DNA of 64,000 nucleotides, from positions 10,938,187 to 11,002,186 of the forward strand of contig NC_079474.1 in assembly GCF_026230105.1 (NCBI RefSeq), given 5' to 3'. This DNA comes from Diorhabda sublineata (taxonomy: Eukaryota; Arthropoda; Insecta; Coleoptera; Chrysomelidae). This document shows, in pieces, positions 1 through 10,671 of this stretch; position 1 is the first letter of the stretch, and each line of letters opens with the position of its first letter. Under the pieces are notes generated by a model, which was not told the DNA's origin, did no database searches, and saw only the letters and a list, made by a program, of their open reading frames with translations. Position numbers and translations under genes: made by a program.

Positions 1-28
1 CGACGTTGTGTTCTATGGACGAACTGGT
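1..28 (-). CDS. fra: frazzled exon 10, cut by window edge
   Basis: After a 61-bp intron with acceptor TTTCCCCAG, the frame continues TSSSIEHNV. This fits the middle of FN3-2 and is consistent with the position after KYTIYYME in Frazzled/DCC proteins. The exon runs off the left edge. Confidence 0.7.
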
Positions 29-3000
29 CTGGGGAAATCGAGGAAAATTTAGAAAAACGCCGTTTTTTATGATTGGAGTAATACTTTACCTCCATGTAGT
101 AGATGGTGTATTTTAAGATGTGTCCGTTGGGTGTTTCTGGTGGTTGCCAACTTATATAGATGTTTCTGGGGCTTGTGGCGTAAGCATTGAAGGCTAAGGG
201 AGCGCTAGCTACGTGTTCTTCATTTTGGGTTGTTACAGTTAGTGGTTCGGAAGATTCTCCAGGACCTAGAGCGTTGTTGGGGACGATCCTGAAATGGTAT
301 ACTCTGCCTGGAAGGAGTCCTCCTATACTGATCTCTTCCAATTTCGAGCGGTTCGTATTTTGATATCTCTCCCTTTAAAATAATCGCAATTTTCAGTTGA
401 TCAGGCGAAATTGAACAAAATTCGGAATGGAGACTTAGTGGAACAAAAAACGAATAAGTTCCATGGGTTTTCACAACATTTTAGGCTCCCATATCAACAA
501 TGGCATTGATAGGGAGGATTTTCTATGTATTCTGTCCATTTTATAAAAAAAAAACGGAATGATGGAGAGTTTGAGGAACAAAAAAACGAGAATGTTCTAT
601 GGGTTTTCACACTTTGGGATTCAATATCAACAATGGGATTGATAGGGAGGGTTTTCCATACATTCTCTAGTTTCTACAGGAAAAACTAAATGATTTCGAA
701 CCAAATTGGGGCATTATTTAGAACAGAAAGATTAAGAAACAAAAAAACGAGAATGTTCCATTGGTTTCCACAACATTTTGTGTTTCAATATTAATAGAGT
801 GGGTTTTCCAAACATTCCGTCGATTTTCTAGAAAAAATGATATGATTTCAAAGCAAATGTGGACAAGATTCGAAATAGAGATTTTGAAAAACAAAAACGA
901 AGATTGTTCTATGGGTTTTCACACTTTGGGATTCAATATCAACAATGGGATTGATAGGGAGGGTTTTCCATACATTCTCTAGTTTCTACAGGAAAAACTA
1001 AATGATTTCGAACCAAATTGGGGCATTATTTAGAACAGAAAGATTAAGAAACAAAAAAACGAGAATGTTCCATTGGTTTCCACAACATTTTGTGTTTCAA
1101 TATTAATAGAGTGGGTTTTCCAAACATTCCGTCGATTTTCTAGAAAAAATGATATGATTTCAAAGCAAATGTGGACAAGATTCGAAATAGAGATTTTGAA
1201 AAACAAAAACGAAGATTGTTCTATGGGTTTTCACACTTTGGGATTCAATATCAACAATGGGATTGATAGGGAGGGTTTTCCATACATTCTCTAGTTTCTA
1301 TAGGAAAAACTAAATGATTTCGAACCAAATTGGGGCATTAATTAGAACAGAAAGATTAAGAAACAAAAAAACGAGAATGTTCCATTGGTTTCCACAACAT
1401 TTTGTGTTTCAATATTAATAGAGTGGGTTTTCCAAACATTCCGTAGATTTTCTAGAAAAAATGATATGATTTCAAAGCAAATGTGGACAAGATTCGAAAT
1501 AGAGATTTTGAAAAACAAAAACGAAGATTGTTCTATGGGTTTTCACACTTTGGGATTCAATATCAACAATGGGATGGGTAGGAAGATTTTTTCACAAATT
1601 CTGTCAATTCTATGTGTAAAATAAAATGATTTTAAAAGAAATTAGAAGTGGAGAATTCAAGGAACAAAACCGAAGATTGTTTCATGGGGCTTCGCAACAT
1701 TTCGGGCTCCAACATCAACAAAGAGATTGATAGGGAGGATTTTCCATGCATACTGTCGATTTTATAAGGAAAACGAAATGATTTTGAACCAAATTTGAAC
1801 AAAATGCGAAATGGAGAGTTTGAGGGAAAAAACTAGAATGTTCTATAGGTTTCCACAACTTTTTGGGGTCCAACATTAACAAAGGAATAGACATGAAGAT
1901 TCTTTTAGTAATTCTCTGAATTTTGCACCGAAATTGAACAAAAAAACGAAAATGTTCCTCTAAATTTGGACACCAGTGGGATGTACATGGGGATTTACAA
2001 CTCACCTGTCACTGCCATTCTGTCGATAATATATAGAATACGAAATGATATTATCTCCATTCTCCAAAGGTGGTTTCCAACTCAATATGACGAATCTAGC
2101 TTTGACGATGGGTGCTCTTAGATCTTGAGGAGGTCCTGGTAATCCGTCTTCCAATTTCCTGTCTGACGTTGAGGCTGCGATGGGTTTTGGGGGTGGAGGA
2201 GTAAAAGCAAATTGTATATCTCCAAGGTTATTGTTAGTATCGTTAGATTCGCTACTCTTTAATGAATTAAAAGCGGTGTGAGGATCGAATATCGTTCGGT
2301 TGCTACTTTTGGTTAATTGGGTGAAATTTATGTCGCCCAGCGTGGCGTCCGAGTCGGATTTTAGTGACGAAAATAACGATATCGATTGTTGGTGGGGCAC
2401 TTTTTTTGAGTGTAGTTTCGATTTCTTTTTTTCTGTGTATTTTTTATTATTAAACATGCACATGCAAAATGGTGCGGGATGTCGGAGGGATTGAGGTGGA
2501 ACGGAAGAAAAAAAAAAGAAAAAATAAATAAAATTTCTATATAAAAAAAATTATTGAATGGAAGTGATAAAAATAAATTGAGAAATTGTTTGTAAAAAAT
2601 TTTGTACGAACTGTTGATTTAGTGATTTTAGAATCTTTTTTAAAAAATGTAATGATAAAAATTAGAGGAAAGAAATAACAAAATTGAAGTAATTCCGTAA
2701 AATTTTCATATAAATGATTGTTTTGAATGAAATATCGACTAAATCGATATTTTCCCATAAAAAAAACTATAAAATCATAGAAATTACTTGATAAAACTTG
2801 AAGAAATTCTGTCGTTTATGTGATAAAATTGTTAGTTTTTTGAAAAAACAACTAATTGGGAAGATATGTTCACATAAAATCGCCATGAAACCATCAAAAT
2901 TAATTTTAAAACGTTCGTAGCAGTTCTTTGAAAATAATTAAAAAAAAATGATAAAACTTGATGAAATTTTGTTGTTTTGTGATAAAATTGATGGTTTTTC

Positions 3001-6000
3001 AAAATAATTACAATTTTGCCCAATATTTTCACATAAAACCCCCAAGAAACCATCAAAATTGATTTGAAAACGTACCTAGGGTTCTATTGAAGTTTTGAAT
3101 ATCCATGTTTATAAAACTTGAAGCATTTCTTTTGATAAAATTGATCTTATTTCAAAGAAATCACAATTTAGAACGATATTTTTACATAAAACACCCATAG
3201 AATCATATAAATCACTTTTAAAACATACTTAGGGGTTCTTCGGAGAAGATAATAGAAAAAAATTGTTAAAATTTGAAATAAATCTGTTATTTTGTAATAA
3301 AATTGATGGTACTTTAAACAAAATCACAACTCAGTGTAATATTTTTACATAAACCAACAAATTTCATTTTAAAACACAACAAGTGGCTTTTTGAAGAAGA
3401 AGAATTTATTTTATTTCAAAGAAATCACAATTTGAAATGATATTTTTACATAAAACCCCCATAGAATCATATATATCACTTTTAAAATATACTTAGGGAT
3501 TCCTCGAAGAAGATAATAGAAAAAAAATTGTTAGAATTTGAAAACTTTCAGTTATTTTGAAATAACTACAACAAAATCACAATTCAGTGCAATATTTTCA
3601 CATAAAATCCCAATGAAACCATTAAAATTGATATTAAAAAAATGTTATGCATGAAGAAATTCTGCTATTTTATGATTAAATTGGTCATTTTTCAAAGAAA
3701 TTATAGTTTATTCCAACATTTTTTCTATAAAACCCCCATAAAATCATAGGAATAATTTTTAACACGTCCTTAGGGGATCTTTGAACAAGGAAATAGAAGA
3801 AATTCTATTTTGTGATAAAATGGATAGTTTTTCATAATAATTACAAATTGGAACGATATTTTTGCATAAAACCTCCATGAAATGGTCAAAATAACTTTTA
3901 AAACATACTTAGAGGCATGTTGAAGAAGATAACAGAAAAAAATTATTAAACTAAATTGAATACGAAATAAATCAATTAAAATGTGATAAAATTCAACCAA
4001 TTTTTAAAAAAATTTCAATAAAAACAAATTTAAAACAAAATTTTTAAAATAAAACCAAAAAACTGACCAAAATTCCAATTAAAACGTACCTGGTGTAGCT
4101 AAAACTTTCAAATTAGCAACAGCTTGTATATTCCCAGCTGCGTTTGTCGCAAAACATTGAAACAACCCAGAATCTGAAGTCATCAATCCCATTATTTTCA
4201 AATTATGCCTGAAACGATAAAAATCCCAAAATATTTCGACAAAAATAATTCAAAACTACGAATTTCAACACTCACCCATCAACTAATTTGTAATAATCCG
4301 AATATTTAACCAATTCACCATTTTTGAACCACCGCACTTCCGGATCCGGTATACCATAAACCGCACATTCCAATTCGACATCTTTCGTCGAATGTTCAAT
4401 TTTATCCTGGGGTTTAACTAAAAATCTAGGAGGCACCTGAAAATATTTTTAAAAAAATTATAACAAAAACATTTTTCGATTAAAATATGAATCGTACTTG
4501 AATTTGTATTAGAGCTGAAGCATCTACTATATCTTCTTGGTTTTTAGCCCGACATTGGTAAGTACCACCATCCTCTTCTTGAATTCTGATTATCCTTAAG
4601 GAATTAGTGGTTCCTACTAGCTTAAATCGACTATCTAGATCACTAGAAACCAAATAATTAGAGAAAGAAACATTTTTAAAACAAAATATTTACTTCATAT
4701 CTATTGGATAACCTCCTTTCAACCAAATTATATTCGGTACAGGATAACCGTTAGCTGCACAATCCAAAGAAACGTTTTGTCCTTCGACATAAGTACCCGG
4801 TAGAGGTTTAGCTATAAAATTAGGAGCAGTTATGCGTAACGATTCCTCTTGGTCCCTATTGATGTGCAATATTGCTTTGTTGCTCAATTTATAAGAGCTC
4901 AAACCCGATGCGTTACATCGGTACGATCCTTGATCTGATTCTATGACCTCGTCGATTTCCAAGGCACCGGAAGGTAAAATTGTCATTCTTAATTCGTCGA
5001 TTATTAGAGGCCGTTCGTCTTTGAGCCATTTTATTCTCGGCGGCGGGGTTCCTATAACGTGGCAAGCGAAATAAGCGCGTTGTCTTATATATACGCTTAA
5101 ATCGCGGGGTTCTTCTTGAAATCTGACAAGATCTGTACGAAAAAACGCGTTTAATAATACGAAATTATCTTCAGTTGAGTTAAACTTACTGGCTATAGTT
5201 AATTTGGCTATTCGGCTCACTATCGAACCAACATTTGGCAACGTTGCTTTGCATTGGTAAGTACCCGTTAATCTTTGTTCTTCCACTACACTAGTAATGT
5301 ACAAAGATCCGTTGGTAAGTTGAGACCTAAACCCAATTAAATTCATTCAGTAACATTTATATGGCTTGAAAGCTATCGACGTCCCCTCGTTTTTTTGACA
5401 TTAGAATATCAATAAATAATCATTTTTTTCAAATCTCCTTTTTTCCCACAAATCACCATAAAAAGCGAAGAATTTAAAAAATGCATTAAAATCGGAGAAT
5501 TTTCGATTTTATAGAACCAAGACACTAAGGCAGTTAAGTATTTAATTTTTCATTTATTTCATACTATTGTCGTCCCCTCGTTTTTTTGGGTACTAGAAAA
5601 CAATACAAATTCATCAAAATCGAGAATTTTCGATTTTTATATGATTTGAAAACAATTTAATATCTAATTTTTCTGTTATTTCATACTATCGTCATCCCCT
5701 CGTTTTATTGGTGCTAGAAAACCGAAAAATCATCATGTTTCAATGTTTTTTTTTAAATTTTCCTCCCTTTTCCATGAATCCACTGTAAAAACGGAGAATT
5801 TAAAAAAAATTCATTTAAATATAATTATTTTTCGACAAAAAAACGAGGGGATCACGATAGTTAAATTACCTAAGTATATGTTCAATAAACGACGAACTTA
5901 AACAAATAATTTGAAGCTACAAGACAAGTTAAATTACCTAAATGTTCAATAACCGACGATAAACGTAACATTTCTATGGCTCTAAAGCGATTTACTATCT

Positions 6001-7124
6001 AATTTTTTGTTATTTCATACTACATATTTTTTTCATAAACTCACCATAAAAACGATGAAATTAAAAAAAATTATTTAAATCGGATGATTTTCCAACCACT
6101 AAAAAGAGGGGACCCCAATAGTTATATATGGCTTTACAACAATTTACTATCAAAATTTTTTGTTACATCGTCCCCTCGTATTTGTGACACTTGAAAATCG
6201 AAAAATCATCATTAGTGAATGTTTTTTTTTTCAAACCTTCCTTCTTTTCATAAATCCACATTAATAACAACAATAAAACAAACGAGGGGATCTCGATAGT
6301 TAAATTACTTATATGTTCAATAAACGAGGAAACTTAATAAACAAATAATTTTAAGCTATAAGACACCAGTTTTATGAGTAGAATTTCAATAAAAGAATGA
6401 AAAAATGCATTTCAAGCTAGAAATAATTGTCTCACCTATAAGAATCACCAATAAAAGATAGTGTAGAACCATCTTGATCTAACCATTGAATAAGAACGCT
6501 ATTCTGATGATAAGACGCTCTAACTACACAATCTAATACAGCTGATTGTCCAGATTCTACCACAGTATCTGATGGTTCTACTGTGAATTCTAATATATGT
6601 CCTTAAAAAACAAATATTTCCCAAAATCACAAAACAATTCCATAGTTATCTATTAGTTATGTACTTAATGGGAAAAATTTTATGAAAATATAAAATAAGT
6701 TATTATATAAACAGATTTTCATATTTTTTTTAGGGTTTTATTAAAGATATAAAATATTAAATGATGAGAATTATTATTAATCTAGACAAATTGGCACGAA
6801 AATATTACCATTCCGAGGTCAAAGGTTAATTTTACAGCTGATTATTTAGATAAAAGATAAAAATAAACAACTTATTTACGTAATTTTTTTAACAATTTTA
6901 TTTCAATATTTAAATGAACACGAATCGTGTAACTAGATTTTTTAATTTAATAGTAAATATTATTAATTGTTTTCGATTGAGATATGACATAAAAGTAGTA
7001 ATAAATATGAAATATATAAACATGATGTACCTTCTATTGAGCTTTGTATAGATGTCAACACAGAAGCAATCACCAATATTACAATGAACTTTGAATAAAA
7101 CTCATTCAAAGAGTTTTGTAACAT
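1..7124 (-). CDS. fra: Frazzled/DCC-type netrin receptor, 5' part of gene (runs off left edge)
   Basis: Type I membrane receptor for netrin that guides axons and migrating cells. Ten exons join in phase (minus strand): 7124-7031, 6601-6436, 5326-5190, 5132-4694, 4642-4498, 4436-4276, 4208-4090, 2432-2006, 372-90, 28-1. Together they give 1999 nt, about 666 codons. Every junction has GT..AG and every phase agrees. Domain order is signal peptide, four Ig domains, a charged Ser-rich linker, FN3-1, and most of FN3-2; this is the DCC/neogenin/Frazzled plan. Recognisable stretches are LEFTVEPSDTVVESGQ at the start of Ig1, SIVSRIAKLTIA at its end, LPSGALEI in Ig2, and GPPQDLRAP and GPGESSEPLTV in FN3-1. 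The remaining FN3 repeats, transmembrane segment and P1-P3 cytoplasmic motifs must lie to the left of the window. The family call is strong from domain order and motifs; no search was run. Confidence 0.9.
90..372 (-). CDS. fra: frazzled exon 9: rest of FN3-1 and first part of FN3-2
   Basis: It continues FN3-1 as RERYQNTNRSKLEEI, then GRVYHFRIVPNN and GPGESSEPLTVTT. FN3-2 starts at SAPLAFNAYATSPRN, with core YISWQPPETPNGH and KYTIYYME. The donor is GTAAAG after 90. An open frame at 220-474 on the same strand is a shifted reading of this exon. Confidence 0.88.
600..1574. repeat. 312-bp tandem array in frazzled intron 8
   Basis: About 3.1 nearly identical copies of a 312-bp unit. For example, the start of one segment recurs at 761, 1073 and 1385. 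Each 312-bp unit is itself two diverged halves of roughly 156 bp sharing blocks such as AACAAAAACGA and GGGTTTTC. More diverged single halves flank the array at about 395-600 and 1575-1960. The short open frames inside are repeats of themselves with no recognisable protein. Confidence 0.9.
2006..2432 (-). CDS. fra: frazzled exon 8: Ig4-FN3 linker and start of FN3-1
   Basis: The acceptor is AAAAAATACACAG and the donor is GTGAGT. The first ~100 residues are a low-complexity linker: a lysine-rich start (EKKKSKLHSKK), then Ser/Thr/Asn/Asp-rich sequence, a proline run (TPPPPKP) and GLPGPP. FN3-1 then starts at QDLRAP, with core ILSWKPP and the strand SIYYRQNGSDR. It is phase-compatible with exon 7 and exon 9. 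Known Frazzled proteins also have a poorly conserved linker here. The 5' boundary of this exon is the least certain one in the gene, because the linker cannot be checked by homology. Confidence 0.8.
2860..4089. repeat. Diverged ~100-185 bp tandem repeats in frazzled intron 7
   Basis: About eight degenerate copies share a core CATAAAACCCCCATGAAACC followed by TTTTAAAACGTACCTAGGG. Cores lie near 2875, 3033, 3186, 3348, 3450, 3601, 3727 and 3868, and a last related one abuts exon 7 near 4050-4100. Reverse-complemented, the core contains GTACGTTTT, the same donor context as the exon 7 splice site. The copies look older than those of the 312-bp array. Confidence 0.75.
4090..4208 (-). CDS. fra: frazzled exon 7: second half of Ig domain 4
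   Basis: It reads HNLKIMGLMTSDSGLF, then QCFATNAAGN (second cysteine) and ends ANLKVLATP. The donor context is CCAG|GTACGTTTT. Diverged copies of this donor region recur through the following intron. Confidence 0.87.
4276..4436 (-). CDS. fra: frazzled exon 6: first half of Ig domain 4
   Basis: It opens with VPPRFLVKPQD, then VELECAVYG (first cysteine) and VRWFKNGE (core tryptophan). The donor is GTGAGT after 4276. A 67-bp intron separates it from the next exon. Confidence 0.87.
4498..4642 (-). CDS. fra: frazzled exon 5: second half of Ig domain 3
   Basis: The acceptor is GTTTCTAG and the donor is GTACGA. It reads NDLDSRFKLVG, LRIIRIQEEDGGTYQCRAKN and ends SALIQIQ in phase 0. GGTYQC is the second cysteine of Ig3. 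Confidence 0.87.
4694..5132 (-). CDS. fra: frazzled exon 4: Ig domain 2 and start of Ig domain 3
   Basis: This 439-nt exon carries all of Ig2: YFACHVIG, IKWLKDERPL, LPSGALEIDEV and GSYRCNASG. It then carries the first half of Ig3: APNFIAKPLPG, VSLDCAANG and IIWLKGGYPIDM. The donor GTAAAT splits the codon after M, phase 2. This is the longest coding exon seen in the gene and the best single piece of evidence for the family. Confidence 0.9.
5190..5326 (-). CDS. fra: frazzled exon 3: second half of Ig domain 1
   Basis: The acceptor is GGGTTTAG and the donor is GTAAGT. It reads SQLTNGSLYITSV..TGTYQC..SIVSRIAKLTIA. The TYQC is the second Ig cysteine, and the VSR.A.LT ending is the DCC-family strand G. 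The following intron (5133-5189) is only 57 bp, has no stop and is a multiple of three, so the reading frame passes through it unbroken. Confidence 0.86.
5375..6300. repeat. Dispersed direct and inverted motif repeats in frazzled intron 2
   Basis: The motif CGTCCCCTCGTTTTTTTG, or its reverse complement, occurs near 5379, 5570, 5690, 5845, 6103, 6167 and 6278. The first three and the 6167 copy point one way; the 5845, 6103 and 6278 copies point the other. Between copies there are related blocks (TTTAATATCTAATTTTT, CATAAATCCACC), so this is a decayed repeat with mixed orientation. Confidence 0.65.
6436..6601 (-). CDS. fra: frazzled exon 2: first half of Ig domain 1
   Basis: The acceptor is TTTTTTAAG before 6601 and the donor is GTGAGA after 6436. 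It encodes the N-terminal part of Ig1, with VLDCVV as the first cysteine strand and IQWLDQDG as the core tryptophan. A conserved opening (EPSD..VESGQ) is typical of the DCC/Frazzled Ig1. Length is 166 nt, phase 1 in and phase 2 out. Confidence 0.87.
7031..7124 (-). CDS. fra: frazzled exon 1: start codon and signal peptide
   Basis: ATG lies at 7124-7122, after an A-rich leader. The reading starts MLQNSLNEF and then has a hydrophobic core FIVILVIASVLTSI followed by small residues, which is a signal peptide. The donor is GTACAT right after 7031 (phase 1). It joins the next exon to give IEGHILEF. Any untranslated exon upstream was not identified. Confidence 0.8.
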
Positions 7125-10100
7125 TTTTATAAACACTAGAACACTATATTGAATCTACAGTCCATTTTGGAGTATATTTAGGTTATTTTTTTGATTATCA
7201 CGTTATCATCACTAATTATCACGAACAATCTTCGTTATATCGAGCCTCCATTTTGTATCTTGTCAATATTAAAAATATCGGAGCTCGACTTTGACTCGAG
7301 AGAAATAATTAATCGATTATATTCATTCGAACTTAGCTTTAATTCAACTTAAAAATAATATGAATCAATTATATCACATATTTATAATAAACAAAATTAT
7401 TTAATAATATTTTTGTTGAACAATATCCATTACATTTGTATAATTTTCTAGCATATTGTATTTTGAAATGTCCTTGAAATATTTCGATTTTATTGAACTG
7501 TCAAAGCGCCCTCTAGTTGAGATCGTTTTAATATGAATGTGTTTTCTATATAACTACCTTTTTTAACTCCTAGTTTCTTCAGAAGATGGCAATAAAATTA
7601 GATTTATAAATTATTTTTATTCTTTTTCAGTTACCATTAATAGTGAATTTAAAAATGAGCTAAAAACGTATTGAATTAAAAAAAATGTTCCTAGCTTATA
7701 TAATTCGTTTATTGATGAAGTAAAATCTATCTGTATCATTTATAAAAAATTACTAGATCAAACTTAAATAATAATTCAAATGTTGAATCACTATAAGAAA
7801 TGTTGTACAATGACTGTAATCAACGATCCTAGCAAGCTGAGTACCGCCTTTTCAAAACTTTTCCCAGAAACGGACTCGACCATTCGTAACGAATAGTTCC
7901 GTATAGAGAAAAGTATATTTGCGAATAGAATAGGATTATCATAAGTTAAACAAATATCATTGGATTCGATACTAATAATATTAATTAGATATTATAAAGA
8001 TACTATTAAATATAACAATAAGTTAGTAGTAGAATAATATAATATTCAATCAATTATTTCTGATTCGGTTCTGTACCATATAACAAAGGAATTGTATTAT
8101 TATATTGTCTAAGCGTTGGAAGATAAATGTGAATTTCTGGCAACACCGATCGTAAACAAATGCCAAACCTTGATGCAGATTATATATAATTAGATATTGT
8201 AGTAAAAAGTTGTTATTAACTTCGTTTAGGGTGGTAATTAAATCAGACCTTTTTTCCAATTCCCACTATATACGTGAGTCGAAAATTATTTTAAAATTAA
8301 CTATAAAAATGTTTTAAGAAAATTCCTAACAAACTCGATTGACTATTTAACGATGAATTTCAATTCTTTTATGGCATATTTCATTTAGCATGAGTTTAGA
8401 TTTTTTGAAATCATAAAAAAGGTAAGTGAATATATATTTTTTGTTTTTGTATTTCAATCGAGCACATAAATACTTTTAACAATTTCCTTGTAAGAAATAA
8501 AAAACGAATTGCATCTTAGATGATCACGTAAATGTTTAAAACAAAAAAATAATCTCGGTTCAATCAATTAGGTTATGTTTTACCGGCACAACCGCAACGA
8601 TACCATTTTCTAACGTAAAAAAGAAGAATATTATAGTCCAGGAAGAAAATCTTTATAAAATATTCATGCATTTTTTTAATTATATGCAACATACATATAT
8701 TTTCAAGTTACAATGAATATACATCTTTTATTTGTGTAAAATATCTATATTTTAACGAACAAATTCACTTGAATTTATTACTAAATATCAATTTATAAAT
8801 TTTTTTGTTAAATATTCACCTAGACTATATATATAAGAATGAATTTATAACGCTCCAGCTCACGTACGAAGTTGCAGGTGTATACATTACATCTCATAGA
8901 ACATTAAGATTCCCGTGTCGGGTATAAAAAACAGTGATATTTCAAGACGACGGTTATGCGTGCCGTCACAACCGTAACAAATATTTCAAAGATGTCTTTG
9001 GATGATTACAGCGTAACTTTAACATCGCATATAAATTAGATCATTCCAGCTTTGATGATCACTGTTATATCCACAATTTTTTTTCACTAATTCCGTCATT
9101 TCAAAACTTATTTCCGGAGAAACTCTAATCAATACAGTCGTTCTATTGACATGTAGATGGCGTAACGGAAGTGTACCCAAATTTTGACACTCAAAAATTA
9201 CAATGATTAAATTAGTTTTGTTTTCACGTTATTAGTTCGTTTTTCTTTGTTATACATACTACTATGGTTAAGTTAGGTAAAGATCTATTTAGAATGCACT
9301 CAAGTGGTCACTAAGAAGATTTTAACAATGGTATTATAGGGAATAATACACTCGATCTTAAGTATTTCAATGCTTCAGAAAATAATTGATTTTTTTTAGT
9401 ATAAATCCCTCAAATTTGTTGAAGAGCTTTTAACTATAATCCCATTATTCTCGTTTTCTGTTCATCAGAAAAGTGTGGTTAGGTGGTTTACTATATAACG
9501 TCGTTTGGTATAGTATTGTAAGGTATATATTAATAATAATGAGGATTATAATTTTTTGTCGAAATTTTCTGTATTGTTAAATATATTTCGTGTATACAGG
9601 GTGATTTTTGTCGAAGTTCTAATTAAACGTTATACTAAAAATGATTAAAATCTGAAAATCTATCTATTAATTCAATTTTTTTTAATCTGTTACTATTTTA
9701 TGTTGTAACTTAAATGAAGTTTATTTTAAATAGAAAATCTCGACTAATACTGATGGGAAAAAAATTGAAGTGACTTTTATAAACTATTTAATTATCTACT
9801 TTAAATGGAATCTCTTGAAACTAATTAAGGACTTATACAAATACCCCATACACTCTTGACAACTCCAATTACAGACGTCAATTCGCTCTTTTAAATCATA
9901 AATTACCGAACAATGGCGAGTATTATTTCAAAATATATATTATCTAGAACACGTTATTTAACGTGCTTTGGTTAATTTTTAAAGAAGCGGGTCTTTCAGT
10001 TCGGATCACTTGAAATAAATAACAACCGACTTGTTGTTCTTGATGATAAGCACGAAGCAGTAGCGTCGAGCTAAAATGGTAAACGGGATACTAAAAAGTT

Positions 10101-10671
10101 TGACATGCTAAATAAAAGAAAAGTATCAACAAGAATAATCGATATTTTCGAATATGTTTATCTATAAATATTGTATTATTTATTCACCTTCTTAATATGT
10201 ATTTTGATGCCTAATTTATATTATATTTTTATCAACAAATGTCGTTTATTAATTAAAATGCAATGCTAATTCAAATATTTTAAAAAATTTCGAAAAAATT
10301 ACCTAGATGCTTAATATTAAGTGAATTATAACTTTTTTACTTAATTCTCTGTACTTCTTCTCTCCAATTTCTGATATTATAAACCGTTTGGATCGTCTTT
10401 CCTATTTTTCTTTAAATTTACATAGTTTTGATAGACCTCGTATTAAATTATATGTAATTAGTTACACGAGACTGTTTATCGTAGAAACAGAGCGTAAAAT
10501 TCGTCGAACGAATGACATATTGTAGCTTCTTCTTTCTCTAACTGTTAATAACATACTTTTTACGAAATAATATTATAGTGAGACATCTAAAATTTTTTGT
10601 TTCTGCTAGAGTTGCTATTCAAGTTTTGAGATAAATAAATGAAAACAAATATTCATAATTGGATATGGTTT
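7125..10671. other. Upstream region of frazzled, no gene recognised
   Basis: This is AT-rich DNA beyond the frazzled start codon. The promoter and any 5' untranslated exon should be here, but no core promoter stands out. Only short open frames are present. A fragment beginning TACAGGGTGATTTT near 9596 resembles the ends of Tc1/mariner-type elements, but no matching right end was found. Confidence 0.5.

Noticed and set aside
220..474. 84-codon minus-strand open frame
   Set aside because: It is a shifted reading of frazzled exon 9 that runs on into the intron; the in-phase frame gives clear FN3 sequence.
761..1624. Three repeated ~73-79 codon plus-strand open frames
   Set aside because: They are copies of the 312-bp intronic repeat on the antisense strand, with no recognisable protein.
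2300..2494. Plus-strand open frame
   Set aside because: Antisense shadow of frazzled exon 8.
9591..9850. Tc1/mariner-type element starting at TACAGGGTGATTTT
   Set aside because: No matching inverted right end within a plausible distance.
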